Assembly (NCBI GenBank): GCA_037974665.1
Contig: CM075778.1
Location: 8,421,001-8,485,000, forward strand
Length of the DNA stretch: 64,000 nucleotides
DNA from: Ehretia macrophylla
Taxonomy: Eukaryota; Streptophyta; Magnoliopsida; Boraginales; Ehretiaceae
Reading direction: 5' to 3'
Position 1 is the first letter of the stretch; the number at the start of each line of letters is the position of its first letter. Positions 48,114-61,074 of the stretch are shown one piece after another. Position numbers and translations under genes: made by a program. Below the pieces are notes generated by a model, which was given only the letters and a program-made list of their open reading frames with translations, made no database searches and was not told the origin of the DNA.

Positions 48114-49331
48114 GCCTTAATGAAAGAATTTACTGATAAAATGAACAGTATATTATTACATCTTCAGAGGCCATCCTCATTTCTGCTTATGATAGGTTCA
48201 TAAAACAAAGCGCCCCACATTACAGTTTAATTGAAAATCATCAGTCAAGCTAATTGGTCTTGCTAATAAATTACCTTACCAAACTACTCTCTGAAACAGG
48301 TGACATATAACCAATCGAATCTGTTGGCTTTGACTCCACTCGAGTCATCTCCATTGCCAAACAATCCTTTATTTCGATCACTACATAACTCATTGTTGGC
48401 CTCTTAGTTGAATCACGATCTACACAAGCCATTGCAATTTCTATAGCTTTCTCAGCAGAGTTAACATCAAAATCTCTCATTAACCTTGGATCAACAATGT
48501 CTTTGACATCCCCTTCTTCAAGAATCGTACTAACCCATTGTATTATATGAATTGGATCCGGTCCATAATTCTGAATTGCCGGACGACCTGTGAATATCTC
48601 CAGCAAAACCACACCGAAGCTAAAAACATCACTTTTCTCAGTTAGCCTGTTTAACATGTAGTACCTGCAAGCCAAAGTGTGTTGATTTCTCCAGATCAGA
48701 TCTTGGAAACAAGTTTTATAGCCATCACCAATATATAAATAAACGTTTTGAAGATATGCCTTCAGCGGTTTATGGAAATTCTCCCCCTCATCTAAAAAAT
48801 TAAATTGTAAGAAATGGTTTATTTCATTTAATTTATCTTCAACACAATCTATGCATCATATGCAATGGGATTTTTTTGTATCGAGTTTTAAACATAGACA
48901 TATTCTTTTTAAGTAAGTCAGTCTAAGCCTCGAAATCAAAGACATTTTAATTTGTTGACTTGACTCTAGCTATTACCACAAAAGACATCCAGACACTTAT
49001 ATTTTTTTACTAAAACTCAAACAGTTCATTTTTTTCTCTTCAGAGATCTATCAAAACATTACAATGATTCTTCCCCAAACAGTTGTCCAATTGAAATTCC
49101 TTTTATATCCTTGCAATTCTTCTTCGGAACACACTACATTGTTCACACACACCCGAGAACACAAACCCTCTTCCTCGCCTGACTGAGAACACAAATACAT
49201 ACCCCCATGGCGACACCCAAAAACACACATCCAAGTACACCTATAAAAATCCATACTTGAACACACTTGGGGTGAGGGTGGGGATTTGTGGTGGAAATTC
49301 GGTGGTCGGAGGAGGGAGGACGTTTCTTGTT

Positions 49332-49346
49332 GGGGGGGGGGGGGGG
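49332..49346 (+). repeat. Homopolymer run of 15 G
   Basis: Counterpart of the 34-G run of unit A, followed by 'agggaaggtt'. It lies in the last intron of the minus-strand kinase copy. Confidence 0.85.
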
Positions 49347-49494
49347 AGGGAAGGTTGGCCAACTATTCGACCATCATAAAATTCTTAACAACTTAGTTTT
49401 TAAGGACCTCCAAAAAAATAAAATAAAACTGGGAGATGTGATTGGTTTTTAATGAAACACAATGGACGTGAGTGGTGATCCCTTTTATTATATT

Positions 49495-50116
49495 TAGAAA
49501 AAATAGTACATTTAGTCCCTATTATTTTTTTAAAGTTTTAATTTCGTCTTTATTGTTTAAAGTTTTTTTAATTTTATCCTTATTATTTTTAGAAAGTTTC
49601 AATTTCGTACCTATTATTTTTTCAAAGTTTCAATTTTGTCCTTATTATTTTTCAAAATATTTCGATTTCATCCTTACCATCAATAGGGACCCTTTGTGCA
49701 ATTTTTCCGATTATTTTTCAAATTTTCAAATTCGTTTTTATTGTTCGAAATTAGTCAATTTACTCTATATTATTTTTCACAAATTTTAAAGTCATCTATT
49801 GTCCAAAATTAACCAATTTAGTCCCTATTATTTTTCAAAAAAATTAACTTAGTCACAATTTTTTTAAACATTAGGACTGATGTGATTTTACATGGAAAAT
49901 AATAGGGGCTATATTTAAAGTTTTTTGAGAAAAATAATATAGACTAAATTGGCTAATTTAGAATAATAGGGATAAATTTAATTTTTTTAATAAAATAATA
50001 GGGACTAAATTGACTAATTTTGAACAATAAGGATGAATTTAAAATTTTAGAAAAATAATAAAGACAAAATTGTAACTTTTGGAAAATAATAGGAACTAAA
50101 TGGGTCATTTTTCCTT
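49495..50116 (+). mobile_element. Inverted-repeat MITE, TAGTCCCTATTATT family (unit B)
   Basis: Equivalent of 17515-18137, in the last intron of the kinase copy. The plus-strand frame at 49472-49789 is a chance reading of its repeats. Confidence 0.6.
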
Positions 50117-51774
50117 TTTATTTATATATTATCTCTAGCAGACTATACAAATCAGATTAATAAATGGCGTGCTTACTCAGGATCGAGGTACCCCGGAGTG
50201 CCAGCAACCGCAGTTGAAATATGAGTGCCACTTTCTGTTGGAAAAGCTCTAGACAATCCAAAATCAGCTAATTTAGCTTGGAACTTGTCATTTAACAAGA
50301 TATTGCTACATTTCACATCTCTGTGAATTATGCGTCTTTTGCATCCATGGTGCAAATACTCCAATCCTTCAATTATTCAACATTATCAAATTTCTCAAAG
50401 TGACCACATACCAATTAGTAAACGAATTAATAGGCTTGAGAAAGGATGTAAGAAAAGAACTTCAGAGGCTGACCTTGCGCTGCATCTATTGCAACTTGAA
50501 GTCTCTCTGGCCAGCTGAAAATGTTTCGTTGATTTTTATCTGCGCTCATGATTTGCCAACCAACATCCAATGAACTTTTAATTTAATTATTTTCACTATT
50601 ATAGTCTAATTAACAGCAAGACTTAAGGAAACCTTAAATCTGTAAATCTTGCGGGATAAAAGATTGATTTACCAAATGATCAAATAGGTTTACCTATAAG
50701 ATGACTTCTTAAATCTCCATTACTCATGTACTCGTAAATGATTGCCATGTTTGTCCCTTCGATAGAGTACCCGACCATAGAAGTCAAGTTTTTATGATGA
50801 ACATTTATAAGAACATTGGCCTGCAAATTAGAGTCGACATCCCAACTCAGTCGATTTAAATAATAGCCTAGTTAAATGTCCACTTTATAACAATATAGAT
50901 AAACAAATAAATAGATAAATATAATGACTATCTAATAATCCACTTAAAAGTAAGATAGATTCCAATATCTTTGTAGCGTACGGACGAAGCACCATTTTAT
51001 TGTTTTTAAGTGGAAAAGATAATGTTAATTAAGACCTCTGAGTCCTTTAAGTATATAGATAAAGTTGAATGCAGCTTTTTTGAAACCAGATGACTTACTT
51101 CGGCTTTAAACTCCTTATCCCCTTGGCCTGAAAATGCATTAAGAATCTTTACAGCGACTTCAGTCTTACCAATACAACCATGATACACAGTGGCAAATCC
51201 GCCTTGTCCGATAATCTTTTGAAAATTATTGGTAATATTGAGGATATCTGAATATGTAAACTTTTTATTGTTTGACTCCAATGCATTATCATTGTTTCTC
51301 ACTGGAGCATCTGCAAAAAACTTGGGATTTGAAAAAGAAGAACGAGATAAAAGGATCCATTCATGGCATTTCTACAAAAAAAAAAAATATATATATATAT
51401 ATAACAATTAAACACATATATATAAATAGAAATTTTCAGATTGCCTTTTGTAAAGCAGAAAAAAACTATTCTCAAATCCTTTTGTTCTAGCTTCTCAAAT
51501 ATGAAGCCTCCAAGCCTACGAAAAACCCGAATCTACCTTGAAACTAGAAACGATTCCTTTAAGAACTGACAGGAGAAGGTGCTAGCTTTATCTCGACATA
51601 TTCTCTTCTATATATAGATTTCTAATAGAGCACGAACTTATGGGTTGTGCCAATTCTATAGAGCTCTTAATTTGAATTAATTAGAGTAAGGTCCAATACA
51701 ACTATAATTAATTTATTAATAAAATTAATAGTAGTTTTAGCCCAACAATTTAAACTATTTAACAGAATTTTATT

Positions 51775-51783
51775 AGATCCTCT
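51775..51783. other. Deletion scar with 9-bp templated filler
   Basis: Compared with unit A, positions equivalent to 19814-23994 (4,181 bp) are missing. Between the two flanks lie nine extra bases, AGATCCTCT. With the next bases these make TAGATCCTCTCC, which also occurs about 25 bases further on at about 51801-51812. This pattern is typical of end joining with local template copying. Confidence 0.8.
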
Positions 51784-52314
51784 CCATTGAAATAAAACTC
51801 TAGATCCTCTCCTAGCTAGAACTATATATATTTAATTTAATAGAATATTTTTTTTGTGTCCAAATTCCTATCAAAATGTACGGATATCTATTATCACATT
51901 TTACTTAACATAGTATTTTATTTATCAATTAAAATTCTATTTGTCCAAGAATTAAAGTCCATCTTTGACCCATTATGCGAAATGATTTTTAGAAAAATAA
52001 CACATTATCAGTTTTAATGAGATATTGCTATGAAATAAATAAAGAGATTAAAGATACTATAAAGTTAATATGTAAAATTATAATAAAGTAAAGAAAAAAT
52101 ATAAAAAAGAAGATCACCTTGAAAAATTTCAACTAGAATTTCATATTGGCATGGAAAGAGTGAGATAAAATAAAAGTCTAAAGTAAGATCGCGTGCTTTT
52201 TCATACTTAAAGAAATACTAATGAAAATTTTTAGCCTGAAGATGATATTAATTAATTTATCATTTCCAAATATTCGGAAATTTTTATTTTGTAAAGTAAA
52301 TAATAAAGAAGATA

Positions 52315-52778
52315 AAGGTTAAACTTCAGTCAAAAATGAAATATATATAACTTTCATCAGTTTAGTTTATTTAAATAGGTACCTAAAATAGAATTGATAG
52401 TTTTGATAAATTATTTTAGTCTATTATATTTAATATTATTGACGTCGTTAGTCCAACTCATCTTTTATATCTAATTTTTAACGTTTAAAATCACGTGACG
52501 TGCATTTGTATTGTAATATCTCAATTTTATAAAGGTAAAATTGACATTAGTATTCTGAACACATGATGCAAATGTGTTAAATATGTCCAAACAGTACCTT
52601 CAAGAGGATACATGTGCGCGTCATGTGATTTTAACGTTAAAAATTAGACAGAAAATACGAGTTGGACTAACGACATCAATAATGTTAAATATAATAGACT
52701 GAAAGATCTATTTAGAAAGATAATGAATGAAAGTGTTGATTAAACCAAAAATAATAGCTATTTATGACATTTACCCTT
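52315..52778 (+). mobile_element. Foldback MITE (unit B)
   Basis: Equivalent of 24526-24993, with the same inverted arms and a slightly shorter TA tract. Confidence 0.65.
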
Positions 52779-53773
52779 AACTAACATAAGCTTCATAGAC
52801 GCATTTATTGCCCATTTCTTTACACTTTTGAACTATTTCGTGTTTTACATATCGATCTTTCCTTAATTCATATATATCTATGGTTGTTTAGTTGCTGCTA
52901 TAATCGGCATCAAATCGATGTACCATGTGACTAAAACCTGGCAAGGTGATCCTTGTGGACCGGAATCATTTGAATGGAGTGGTCTCAATTGCAGCTATGA
53001 AGGTTTCAATGCCCCGAGGATCATATCAGTGTATGGCTCTTGGTTTTTTCGCCAAAATATTTCCAAGTTCATTCGCTTCAATCTTATCCCTGATTGCTTT
53101 TAATGCTTTTCCAACTTTTAATATGGAACTGTTGCTTTTGCTAATCATTTTAGATAAGTCTAATTTTGTCAAAACATTTTTATTGTTAACGGGTGATGCT
53201 TCATGGCATTATTTGGAAAAATCTGAAAGATTATGAAACTTTTCAATTTGATAAGCATACTGCAAGGTGGAGGAGGTAGAGTGGTGGTGGCCGAATTAAG
53301 TGATGTTCTCGCTTAAAAATTTAAACTTTTAGTAAAAAGTTTATTGTATTTTTTTATTGTGCTCGATATATCTCTTATGTGTAGGTTAGATAGTTTTTAT
53401 TTATTTATTATTATTGAACATTACATGGGAACATAATTTTAGAAATGGATGGTGATAAGTTTTGAACCTTGGACCTTTTGATACTTAGGCTCTATACCAC
53501 GTTAAATGGTCAACTCATCTAAAAGTTTAACCTTTTAGTGGGGGATTTGTTATATTTATTTATGGTGTTCAACAAGCTTTTAGATGAGGTGATAATATAA
53601 TATAATATCAAAGTTTAGGTAACAAAAGGTTATGGTTTCAAAATTCACCATCATTTGTTTGTAAAATTACGGCTACGTGTAAAACTCAATAAATAAATAA
53701 AAAACTATCTAGCTTACACCTGAGTAGGTGTGTTGAACACAATAAATAAATAAAACAATCTCTTCTATAATTT

Positions 53774-55231
53774 CTTAAGATTTTGAATAAACGACTTAAC
53801 ACCCCCCCTCCCTCCCCCGCAGTGCTTTACCAAAAGTACATAATACTCAATGTATTTTAAGACGTAGCTGATTACCCTCCTGTATTTTATAAAAATAGTT
53901 GAATAACCCATATGTTTTATAAATAAGCTAATTACCTCATGTGTTTAAAAACATATTTGAATTACCCATGTATTTTTAAAAACGTAGCTAATACTCCCTA
54001 TTAAAATAAACAATTTTTCTAACAGAAACGGGTAATCAAATACGTTTTTAAAAATACGATGGAGGTGACAGATCTGGGGGGTAGGGATACTGGTGCCAGT
54101 GGGGGATGGTGTAGGTGGTTGGGGACTACAGGGTTGAGAATAGGATAGGGGGTAGGGGCCTACGGGGTGGGGAATGGGATAGGGGGTGGGAGGCTATGGT
54201 AGGGGGTGGGGTTTTGTTTTTTAAATTAGATCAGCCCCAATAGGGCTAAAGTCCTTTATTTCATTTTTTTTAAAGATTGGTGGAGATGGGTCATGCAGGT
54301 CCGCCCCCAAAATTTTGAGACGGACTATGATGTCCGTTTCCAAAAATTTTTTAGAACATTTTTAAAAAAAAAATTCTTTTAAAACTTTTTTTTAAAATTA
54401 CACTAAAAAAATAAACGTTTTAAAACTTTTTTTGAACAATTTTTTCAAAAAACATTATATTACAATATTAAATATAAAATTAAATTTTTTTTGTTTTGTT
54501 TTTTTAAAAATAATTATTCCCGGATCTAGGATTCACATCCAATAAATGAAATTAATACAATTTAAATATTAGGAAAATAACTTCTAGTATTGGAGACGGA
54601 GTTCATCTCCCGTCTCCAACTTTGGAGACGGGGTTGATCCCCTGTCTCCATTGGAGATGGGCTAGGCTCCCCGTCTCCAACATTGGAGACAGGATTCAGC
54701 CTCGTCTCCAACATTGGAGACGAGGTTCAGCTCCCGTCTCCAATACAGAGACAGGAAAAAATATAATTTTAAAAATAAACATTATAAAAATATAATTATA
54801 ATAAAATTGTATATTTAAAAATATAATTTCTATTACTCTCACCGAGCTGTCATCAATTTGGTGACGGTCTAGCCTGGTCATCACCGAATTGGAGACAACC
54901 AAGACTACTGTCATTGTTGGTGACGGTGTTTTCCGTTTGACAATATGCCGTCATCGTCCCGTCACAAAACTGACGTCAACATTTTTCCTTCACCAAGCCG
55001 TCATCGTATTGGTGAAAGGATGGCGGCGGTCTATAACAAAATCTATTTTTTTTTGTAGTGTACGTTTTTAAAACACGTGGGGGGTTATCAACTTATTTAT
55101 AAAACGCGGAAGGTATTTAGCTATTTTTATAAAAATATGAGATAATTAGCTACGTTTTAAAATATAAGGAGGTTTGTATACTTTTGACAAAACACATGAA
55201 GATGTTAAGTCGTTTACTCTAAAATTTTAAA
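53774..55231 (+). mobile_element. Inverted-repeat element interrupted by a CACTA-like fragment (unit B)
   Basis: Equivalent of 25992-27408. Here the minus strand from 55060 begins CACTACAAAAAAAAATAG, the canonical CACTAC start, followed by TAC on the plus strand. GGAGACGG-type repeats occur at 54285-54345 and 54590-54750; one 'cgtctccaacattggagacg' copy is complete here and contracted in A. The left CACTA end was not found. Confidence 0.55.
54058..54212 (+). repeat. G-rich imperfect repeat block (unit B)
   Basis: Equivalent of 26271-26393 but with an added 'ggcctacggggtggggaatgg'-type stretch of about 40 bases, consistent with slippage or local duplication. Confidence 0.6.
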
Positions 55232-55424
55232 TAAAGTAGTAACTTAATAGGATAGTAGTAGTGGTCTGGTGGTAGAGGAGGTGGTTGAGGTGGTGGTCTT
55301 GAGATATAATATAGTAGTATGTCTTGTGTCTATCTTTTTGCTATATATATAAGAGGTGTTATGGGTATATTTGTTCTCCTTGTTTACTCTAAAATATTTT
55401 CACAACTTAAAAAAAGTTAGATCC

Positions 55425-55597
55425 CACCATGTCACATGGAAATAAAAATTGAAAAATTCATGAGAATATTGTATTCCTAAAATTGTAATATGTCTAGGAA
55501 CCTTTTTTTGTTCTGCAAATTTATAAACATAATAATATCACATTTCTAACTTCACTTTCTCAAGAATCGTATAAAATTTCACGAACCAAATACCCTT
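55425..55597 (-). mobile_element. Inverted fragment of the GGGTGTTTGGTT MITE family (unit B)
   Basis: Equivalent of 27600-27773, nearly identical. Confidence 0.5.
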
Positions 55598-56351
55598 AGC
55601 CTAGAATAAGAGTATAGAAAAGAAAAGGTTATCATACGAGTGTGGACAAAGTTGAAGGAATATATTAATGCATCCAAACTTCAAGGAGAAATTTAAGAAG
55701 GGATAGCAACAAGTCGGGTTTAAAATAAAATCCAAAATAGTATCTGGCCAATAATGAACATTGATGGGGTACTCATTAGATTTTGGTTTTATAATCGGTT
55801 GTTAACTCGATAGGTTTTGATATTAAATATTAAAAAAATTAAAGTCCAAAACTCAGCTTCTAATTTATTAAGTCTAACCCAATTAATAAGGAAATAGACT
55901 AAATTCAAATACTATTCCTCCAAGCCCTAAGTTACCTTTTTCTTAATCAAAAGTCCCCAATTACCTAAAAGGCTAGATCCTAAAATAAGTCTTACATTTT
56001 TATTATTGTCCTTAACTCTCTCTTTCTATATTTTTTGGATGCTTTACTCATGAATTTTATTATTGTTTATCGACAAATATATTATATAGGTTTTATATTA
56101 TATAGAATTATATAATTTATTTCAAATTTTATCGTCTTATTGTGCATGGGTTTTCATTCATATTATTTTTGGGCTTGTTTATCATTTAAATTGAATTTCT
56201 TTTTTACAATGTTTAGTTTGTTTTCTATTTAAACTTTTTTATTTTTTTATTTTTTTTCAAATTAAATGGTTATGGTTATGGTTAAACGCGATCTTCTAGA
56301 TGACACTTTCCCTGCTTGGGTAGTATTGTCTTTACGGTTGAATTATAATTA

Positions 56352-56809
56352 GGGTGAAGTGCATCAGACCCCCTTGTACTTTAGCGAAAGTGCACAACAC
56401 CCCCCTATAGTTTAAAAACCCCCTGAACTAGTCCCTATGTTTTTTAAAAGTGCACAACACCCCCCTACCGTTAAAAAATCCGTTAAATTTAACGGAGAGT
56501 GTACTTCACACTCGTTAAATGAGATTTTTTTTGATTTTTAACGAATTTATTAATTAAATAATTATATGAATTGACCAAATTACTTTTTTTTTTTTTTTGG
56601 CCTAAACAAAACAAAAGAGAAAAATGAAAATAAAAATGAGGGTATTTACGTCTTTTTTACAAAATCCGTTAAATATGACGGATTTTATAACTGTAGGGGG
56701 GTGTTGTGCACTTTTAAAAAACATAGGGACTAGTTCAGGGGGTTTTTAAACTATAAGGGGGTGTTGTGCACTTTCGCTAAAGTATAAGGGGGTCTGGTGC
56801 ACTTCACCC
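56352..56809 (+). mobile_element. MULE-type long-TIR MITE, unit B-specific insertion
   Basis: This 458-bp element starts GGGTGAAGTGCATCAGACCC and ends with the near-perfect complement (GTCTGGTGCACTTCACCC). Long inverted arms of nearly 190 bases are nearly identical. It is flanked by a perfect 9-bp duplication, TTATAATTA (56343-56351 and 56810-56818). Unit A has the single uninterrupted target at 28503-28511. A 9-bp duplication and G-rich long TIRs are hallmarks of Mutator-like elements. It has no coding capacity. Confidence 0.88.
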
Positions 56810-58282
56810 TTATAATTATAAGTTATGCCAAATGGTTGCGGTTAATCCTTTTGTTTTGTTTTTTTGTTTTTTTTTGCGGTTAACTGACCATTATTTGCCA
56901 TTCCTAAATTTAAATCTTTTCAACGAATAATGATATACAACAAGGAGTTATCAAGTGAATTTTATTTTTTTCTTGTTTTAGTTGAGAAGACGAAATTATA
57001 AACTATGTATATCGATGTTCTTACATACTTGTTTGTACCTACTCCAATTCTTCAATTATCTCTTCACTAAAGTATATGTCTTCGCAACCAGGAACCTGTC
57101 CTCCAGTGGGCTAACCGGGTGAATATCTTCTTCAATATCAAATCTTACAGTGTTGCAGACTTTGTAAGTATATATTAATTCTGGCACAAGTTCTCCACTG
57201 GTTTTCATGGTCACCATTGATAACGAAGGATATATGTAAATTCATATTTCAGGGACTTATCAAGTAATAATTTAACTGGACTGGTGCCTGAATTTCTTGC
57301 TGAATTGGAATCACTGAAAATTCTGTAAGCTACCAAGGCTTTAGAAATGGTATTATGACTTCAAGTAGATTTAGATAATACAGTAAGGGAAAGCCTGAAT
57401 TGCTCTTCATTTGCAGGAACTTGAAAGGTAACAACTTTACTGGACCAATTCCAGCAAAACTCCTGGAGAAGACGCAGGAGGGGCTTGCATTAAGGTCTAT
57501 TCTATTATCTTCGCTTATGAATTATTATAATAGGGTAAAAAGCACCGCATCCCTTGTGATCAGGTAAAAGTTCTTTTTTTTTTTTTTTCTTAAGTGTTGT
57601 AATTAGCTCATAATCTTCGGTATGGTCTATGAAATGGTACATATTACCCCACTCTATTAGAAATTTGGTGCGAATTAATGGTATTTGTGCCACGTCAAGA
57701 ATACGAATTTGAGAGTGACTCACTTAATTAGCTATTTCTATGGACCAAAATGCCCTAAATATTTAACTCTTCTACCACACCCATCTTGGCACTCACAATC
57801 ATCCGTGGCTGCCTAACATATGTAGAAAATAAGTGAAATCATGGCTGGAGGTCGAAAGAATAGAAAAATTAGTGGGCTGATCAAAATAAGGAACGTCACT
57901 CTGAGCAGATAGTTAAAGAATAGAGCAATTGGAAAGGAAAGAAAAAAAAATTGCATATCACGGTAGAAAGGAGAGATTTTGATCGAGATACTGTATATAT
58001 AGTTTTTTTTTTGTTTGAATTAATTCATTGTTAGAGTTTAATTTGTTGATGAGAAAAGGAGTAAAAGAGGGTACATTGGTCATTTTAGTTGTTTGGCTAA
58101 TAGAGTTGAACAACCGTTAGAATAGGAGAATGTTTACGCCAATTTAAAGACTGTTGGAGGGTTATGAGCTGATTACGATATTACAGGATAAATGTACACT
58201 TTTAACTAATCACACAGGTATGTGGTACTTTTTTTCAGACTTTAATTTATAATTTTTCATTGATAAACTTTATTATTTAGTT

Positions 58283-58673
58283 GGAAAAATTGTACAAACA
58301 GTCCCTATTATTTTTTCAAAATTTTAAATTCATCATTATCATTAAAGTTTAATCAATTTAGTCCTTATTATTTTTAAAAAAAATTTCAAATTTGTTTATA
58401 CTGCTCAAAATTAGTCAATTTAATCCCTATTATTTCTTAAAAAATTCAACTTAGTCCCTATTGTTCTCCAAAAATTTTCAATTTAGTCAATTTAGGTACG
58501 TAGGGACTAAATTAATTTTTTTTAGAAACAATAGAAATTAAATTGGATAATTTTGTACAATAGGGATGAATTTAAATTTTTTAAAAAATAAGGGAGTAAA
58601 TTGGTCAATTTTAAATAATATGAACAAATTTGAAATTTTGGGAAAACAATAATCACAACTGCGCAAATTTCCC
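58283..58673 (+). mobile_element. Inverted-repeat MITE, short TAGTCCCTATTATT member (unit B)
   Basis: Equivalent of 29880-30270, in the intron before the transmembrane exon. Confidence 0.55.
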
Positions 58674-59009
58674 TTATTCTGTGACCTTTCTTCTCCATCC
58701 AAGAGGAATTGGTAGTACTATATATTGCTTACTCGATAACTGAAAATGACCTTATATCGACTTTTAACTGGCACTATCCTGTGGTGAATAGCATTGATGC
58801 TCTAGGCAATGATGCAAATGCTTGTAAAAGTCCTCCATGCAAAAAGAAAAACCAAGTGATTGTTCCGGCTATAGCCTCAATCTCTGCCACAATTGTGCTT
58901 CTGACCTCATTGGCGATCTTGTGGATTACTAGAAGAAGGAAACAAGGTATAGTATAACTCATCGGAAATATTGACTTGTGGATTATAATCAGTACTAGAA
59001 TAAAATCTT

Positions 59010-59475
59010 GGGTGAAGTGCACCAGACCACCTTATACTTTAGCGAAAGTGCACAACACCCTTTATAGGTCAAAAACTCTCTAAACTAGTCCCTATGTTTT
59101 TTAAAAGTGCACAACACCCCTCTACAATTATAAAATTCGTCATCTTTAAGGGATTTTGTAAAAAAAAACGTAAATACCCTCATTTTTTTTTCATTTCTCT
59201 CTTTTGCCATTTCCTCTTTTGTTTAGGCCAAAAAAAAAATTGATAATTTGGTCAATTCATATAATTATTTAATAAATAAATTCGTTAAAAATCAAAAAAA
59301 AAATCTCACTTAACGCGTGTCAAATACACTCTCCTTTAAATTTAACGGATTTTTTAACGGTAGGGGGTGTTGTGCACTTTTGAAAAACTACAAGGGCTAA
59401 CTCAAGGGGTTTTTAAACTATAGGGGGTGTTGTGCACTTTCGCTAAATTACAAGGGGGTCTGATACACTTCACCC
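59010..59475 (+). mobile_element. MULE-type long-TIR MITE, older insertion, well-preserved copy (unit B)
   Basis: This 466-bp element starts GGGTGAAGTGCACCAGACC and ends ACACTTCACCC. It is flanked by a perfect 9-bp duplication, TAAAATCTT (59001-59009 and 59476-59484). It is the same family as 56352-56809 and the same insertion as 30607-31072, whose right end has decayed. It lies between the transmembrane and first kinase exons of the plus-strand pseudogene. Confidence 0.85.
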
Positions 59476-60101
59476 TAAAATCTTTTATATGTTTTAATTT
59501 TTCCTCTTTCTCTTTTTGCCTATGTTGACGTATTTGATTCTTTTGTCAAGCTTCAAAAGTGAGGATAGTTGATTCTCGATCCAACAACGAAGATGATGTA
59601 TTGGAGTTAACCAATAAACGGTTTACATATTCAGATATCCAAAATATTACCAACAATTTTCAAAAGATTATCGGACGAGGAGGATTTGGCACTGTGTATC
59701 ATGGTTATATTGATAAGATTGAAGTTGATGTAAAGATTTTAAATCCATCATCGAGCCAAGGGTTTAAAGAGTTTCAAGCTGAGGTGAGTTATTCTGATTT
59801 TGGAAAACCTCGCTTTGTGATGCACAAATAATTTAACAGTCCCAATCTAAAAAGCACTTTTCTTATTTAATAGGGGAAAGCAGGACATTATCTAGCTATA
59901 CACGTAGCAAAAAGTCTTTCATCTGGACCATTTAATAACTGAATCAACGTGCTGCCCTACACAAAGTATCAAACAGGTCCTGTGAATCTAAAATTATCTC
60001 TACAAGTCTCTGCACTTTAATTGTTTTGTAAAATTTGAAGAATAATACACTAAAATATCATTTTTACCCTTGCAAATTATGTACTTGGATACATTCTTCT
60101 T

Positions 60102-61074
60102 GTGTATTATCGGCAAATATCTAAGGACGAACCATGTTCGAGTGTTGATAACATTGGAGGAGCTATGGTCTATGCTCGAAATGATGTTTCAAATACAGAT
60201 AGTGCTGGTCGCGGGGATATAGCATTACGAGTACATTTGAGTGTTGTGGAGGAGTTCTTCAGAGGTATTACCAAGAGTTTTTAGTGCACTGAATTTGCTT
60301 TCATGCTTTGTTTTTCCAAATTCTAACTCAAAGTGTGTGTTTTGAGTGGACGAAGATGGTTTTGACTTTTGAAAAGTTCGAAATTGAGAAATTGATCGGC
60401 AGGAGATGTTTTAGATTGCAATGTCAGGGAGCAAGTAGAGCTACATGATGAAATTCTAGTAGTTCTCGGTTCTGACAAAGGTAATTCAGTCCAATTGGTT
60501 GAGGTATAGTAGAAAAGTGTATCTCAGGGAGTATAGTGCAGTGTTGTCATTGAGAAGCAAGGGGGAGAGGTTGAAGAACCTCGACATTATGGGGATACGG
60601 ATTTAGTTGCTTATGCTTGACCTTCTGCAAAGATAGGTGTGCATAAGTAAGGCTCCCATGGTAAGACGGTTCCAATCTAGGTGCATCTCAGTAGGTTGGT
60701 GTTGTGGGTGAAGAGGTCAGTTCTTTTCACACGAGTATATATGAGGACGAACCGTATTTTAGTATTGGTAACATTGGAGGTACTATGGTCTACGCTCAAA
60801 ATAATGTTTCAAATACATGCAGTGTTAGTGGCGGGGATATAGCGCTATGGGGACATTTGAGTGTTGTAAAAGAGTGCCTCAGTGGTTTGCGGGGTATTAC
60901 AAGTACCGGTTTGATTTTCAGGATAACCAAGGTGATCCTAGTGAGCAAGATTGGACTTAGGTGGTATGTGCAGTGCAGACCAACGAGCTTGGTAGGGGCT
61001 GTGTGGTAGAGGAGTGGAGATGAGTTATGTGTTGTTGATAAGGAGCGAATACGTGCAAAGGTGGAGATTGTTAG
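60102..61074 (+). mobile_element. Decayed Copia-like remnant with internal duplication (units B/C)
   Basis: Equivalent of 31699-32671, with the two related frames at 60102-60284 and 60704-61009. It lies in the intron between kinase exons f and g. No complete domain remains. Confidence 0.4.

Larger units (their letters stand above)
48271..51310 (-). pseudogene. Headless receptor-like kinase, exons 4-8 only (unit B)
   Basis: Exons 51099-51310, 50694-50820, 50474-50539, 50177-50366 and 48271-48664 match exons 4-8 of the unit A gene in size, phase and splice sites, and have no stops. The kinase is complete: [35 protein letters not shown] and the C-lobe. It reads AAQGLEYLH where unit A reads AALGLEYLH; Q is the family's usual residue. 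Exons 1-3 (signal peptide, malectin-like, transmembrane) and the promoter are gone through the deletion scarred at 51775-51783. No in-frame Met precedes the kinase P-loop in exon 4, so it lacks an obvious start. It is probably a recent pseudogene unless spliced to a new upstream exon. Confidence 0.85.
51311..52891. other. Fused intron remnants around the unit B deletion
   Basis: The left part is the remainder of intron 3 of the minus-strand gene. The right part, after the scar, is the intron before LRR exon a of the plus-strand pseudogene with its foldback MITE. The two receptor pseudogenes in unit B therefore abut through truncated introns, with no promoter region between them. Confidence 0.75.
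32008..60410 (+). repeat. Tandem segmental duplication, unit B
   Basis: This is the second full unit, 28,403 bp, collinear with unit A throughout. Main differences from A: loss of the segment equivalent to 19814-23994, gain of a MULE-type MITE at 56352-56809, about 95 extra bases near 57914-58005, an extra G-rich stretch near 54150-54190, and a much shorter G-run and TA-run. These structural differences argue that the copies are real and not an assembly echo. Confidence 0.95.
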
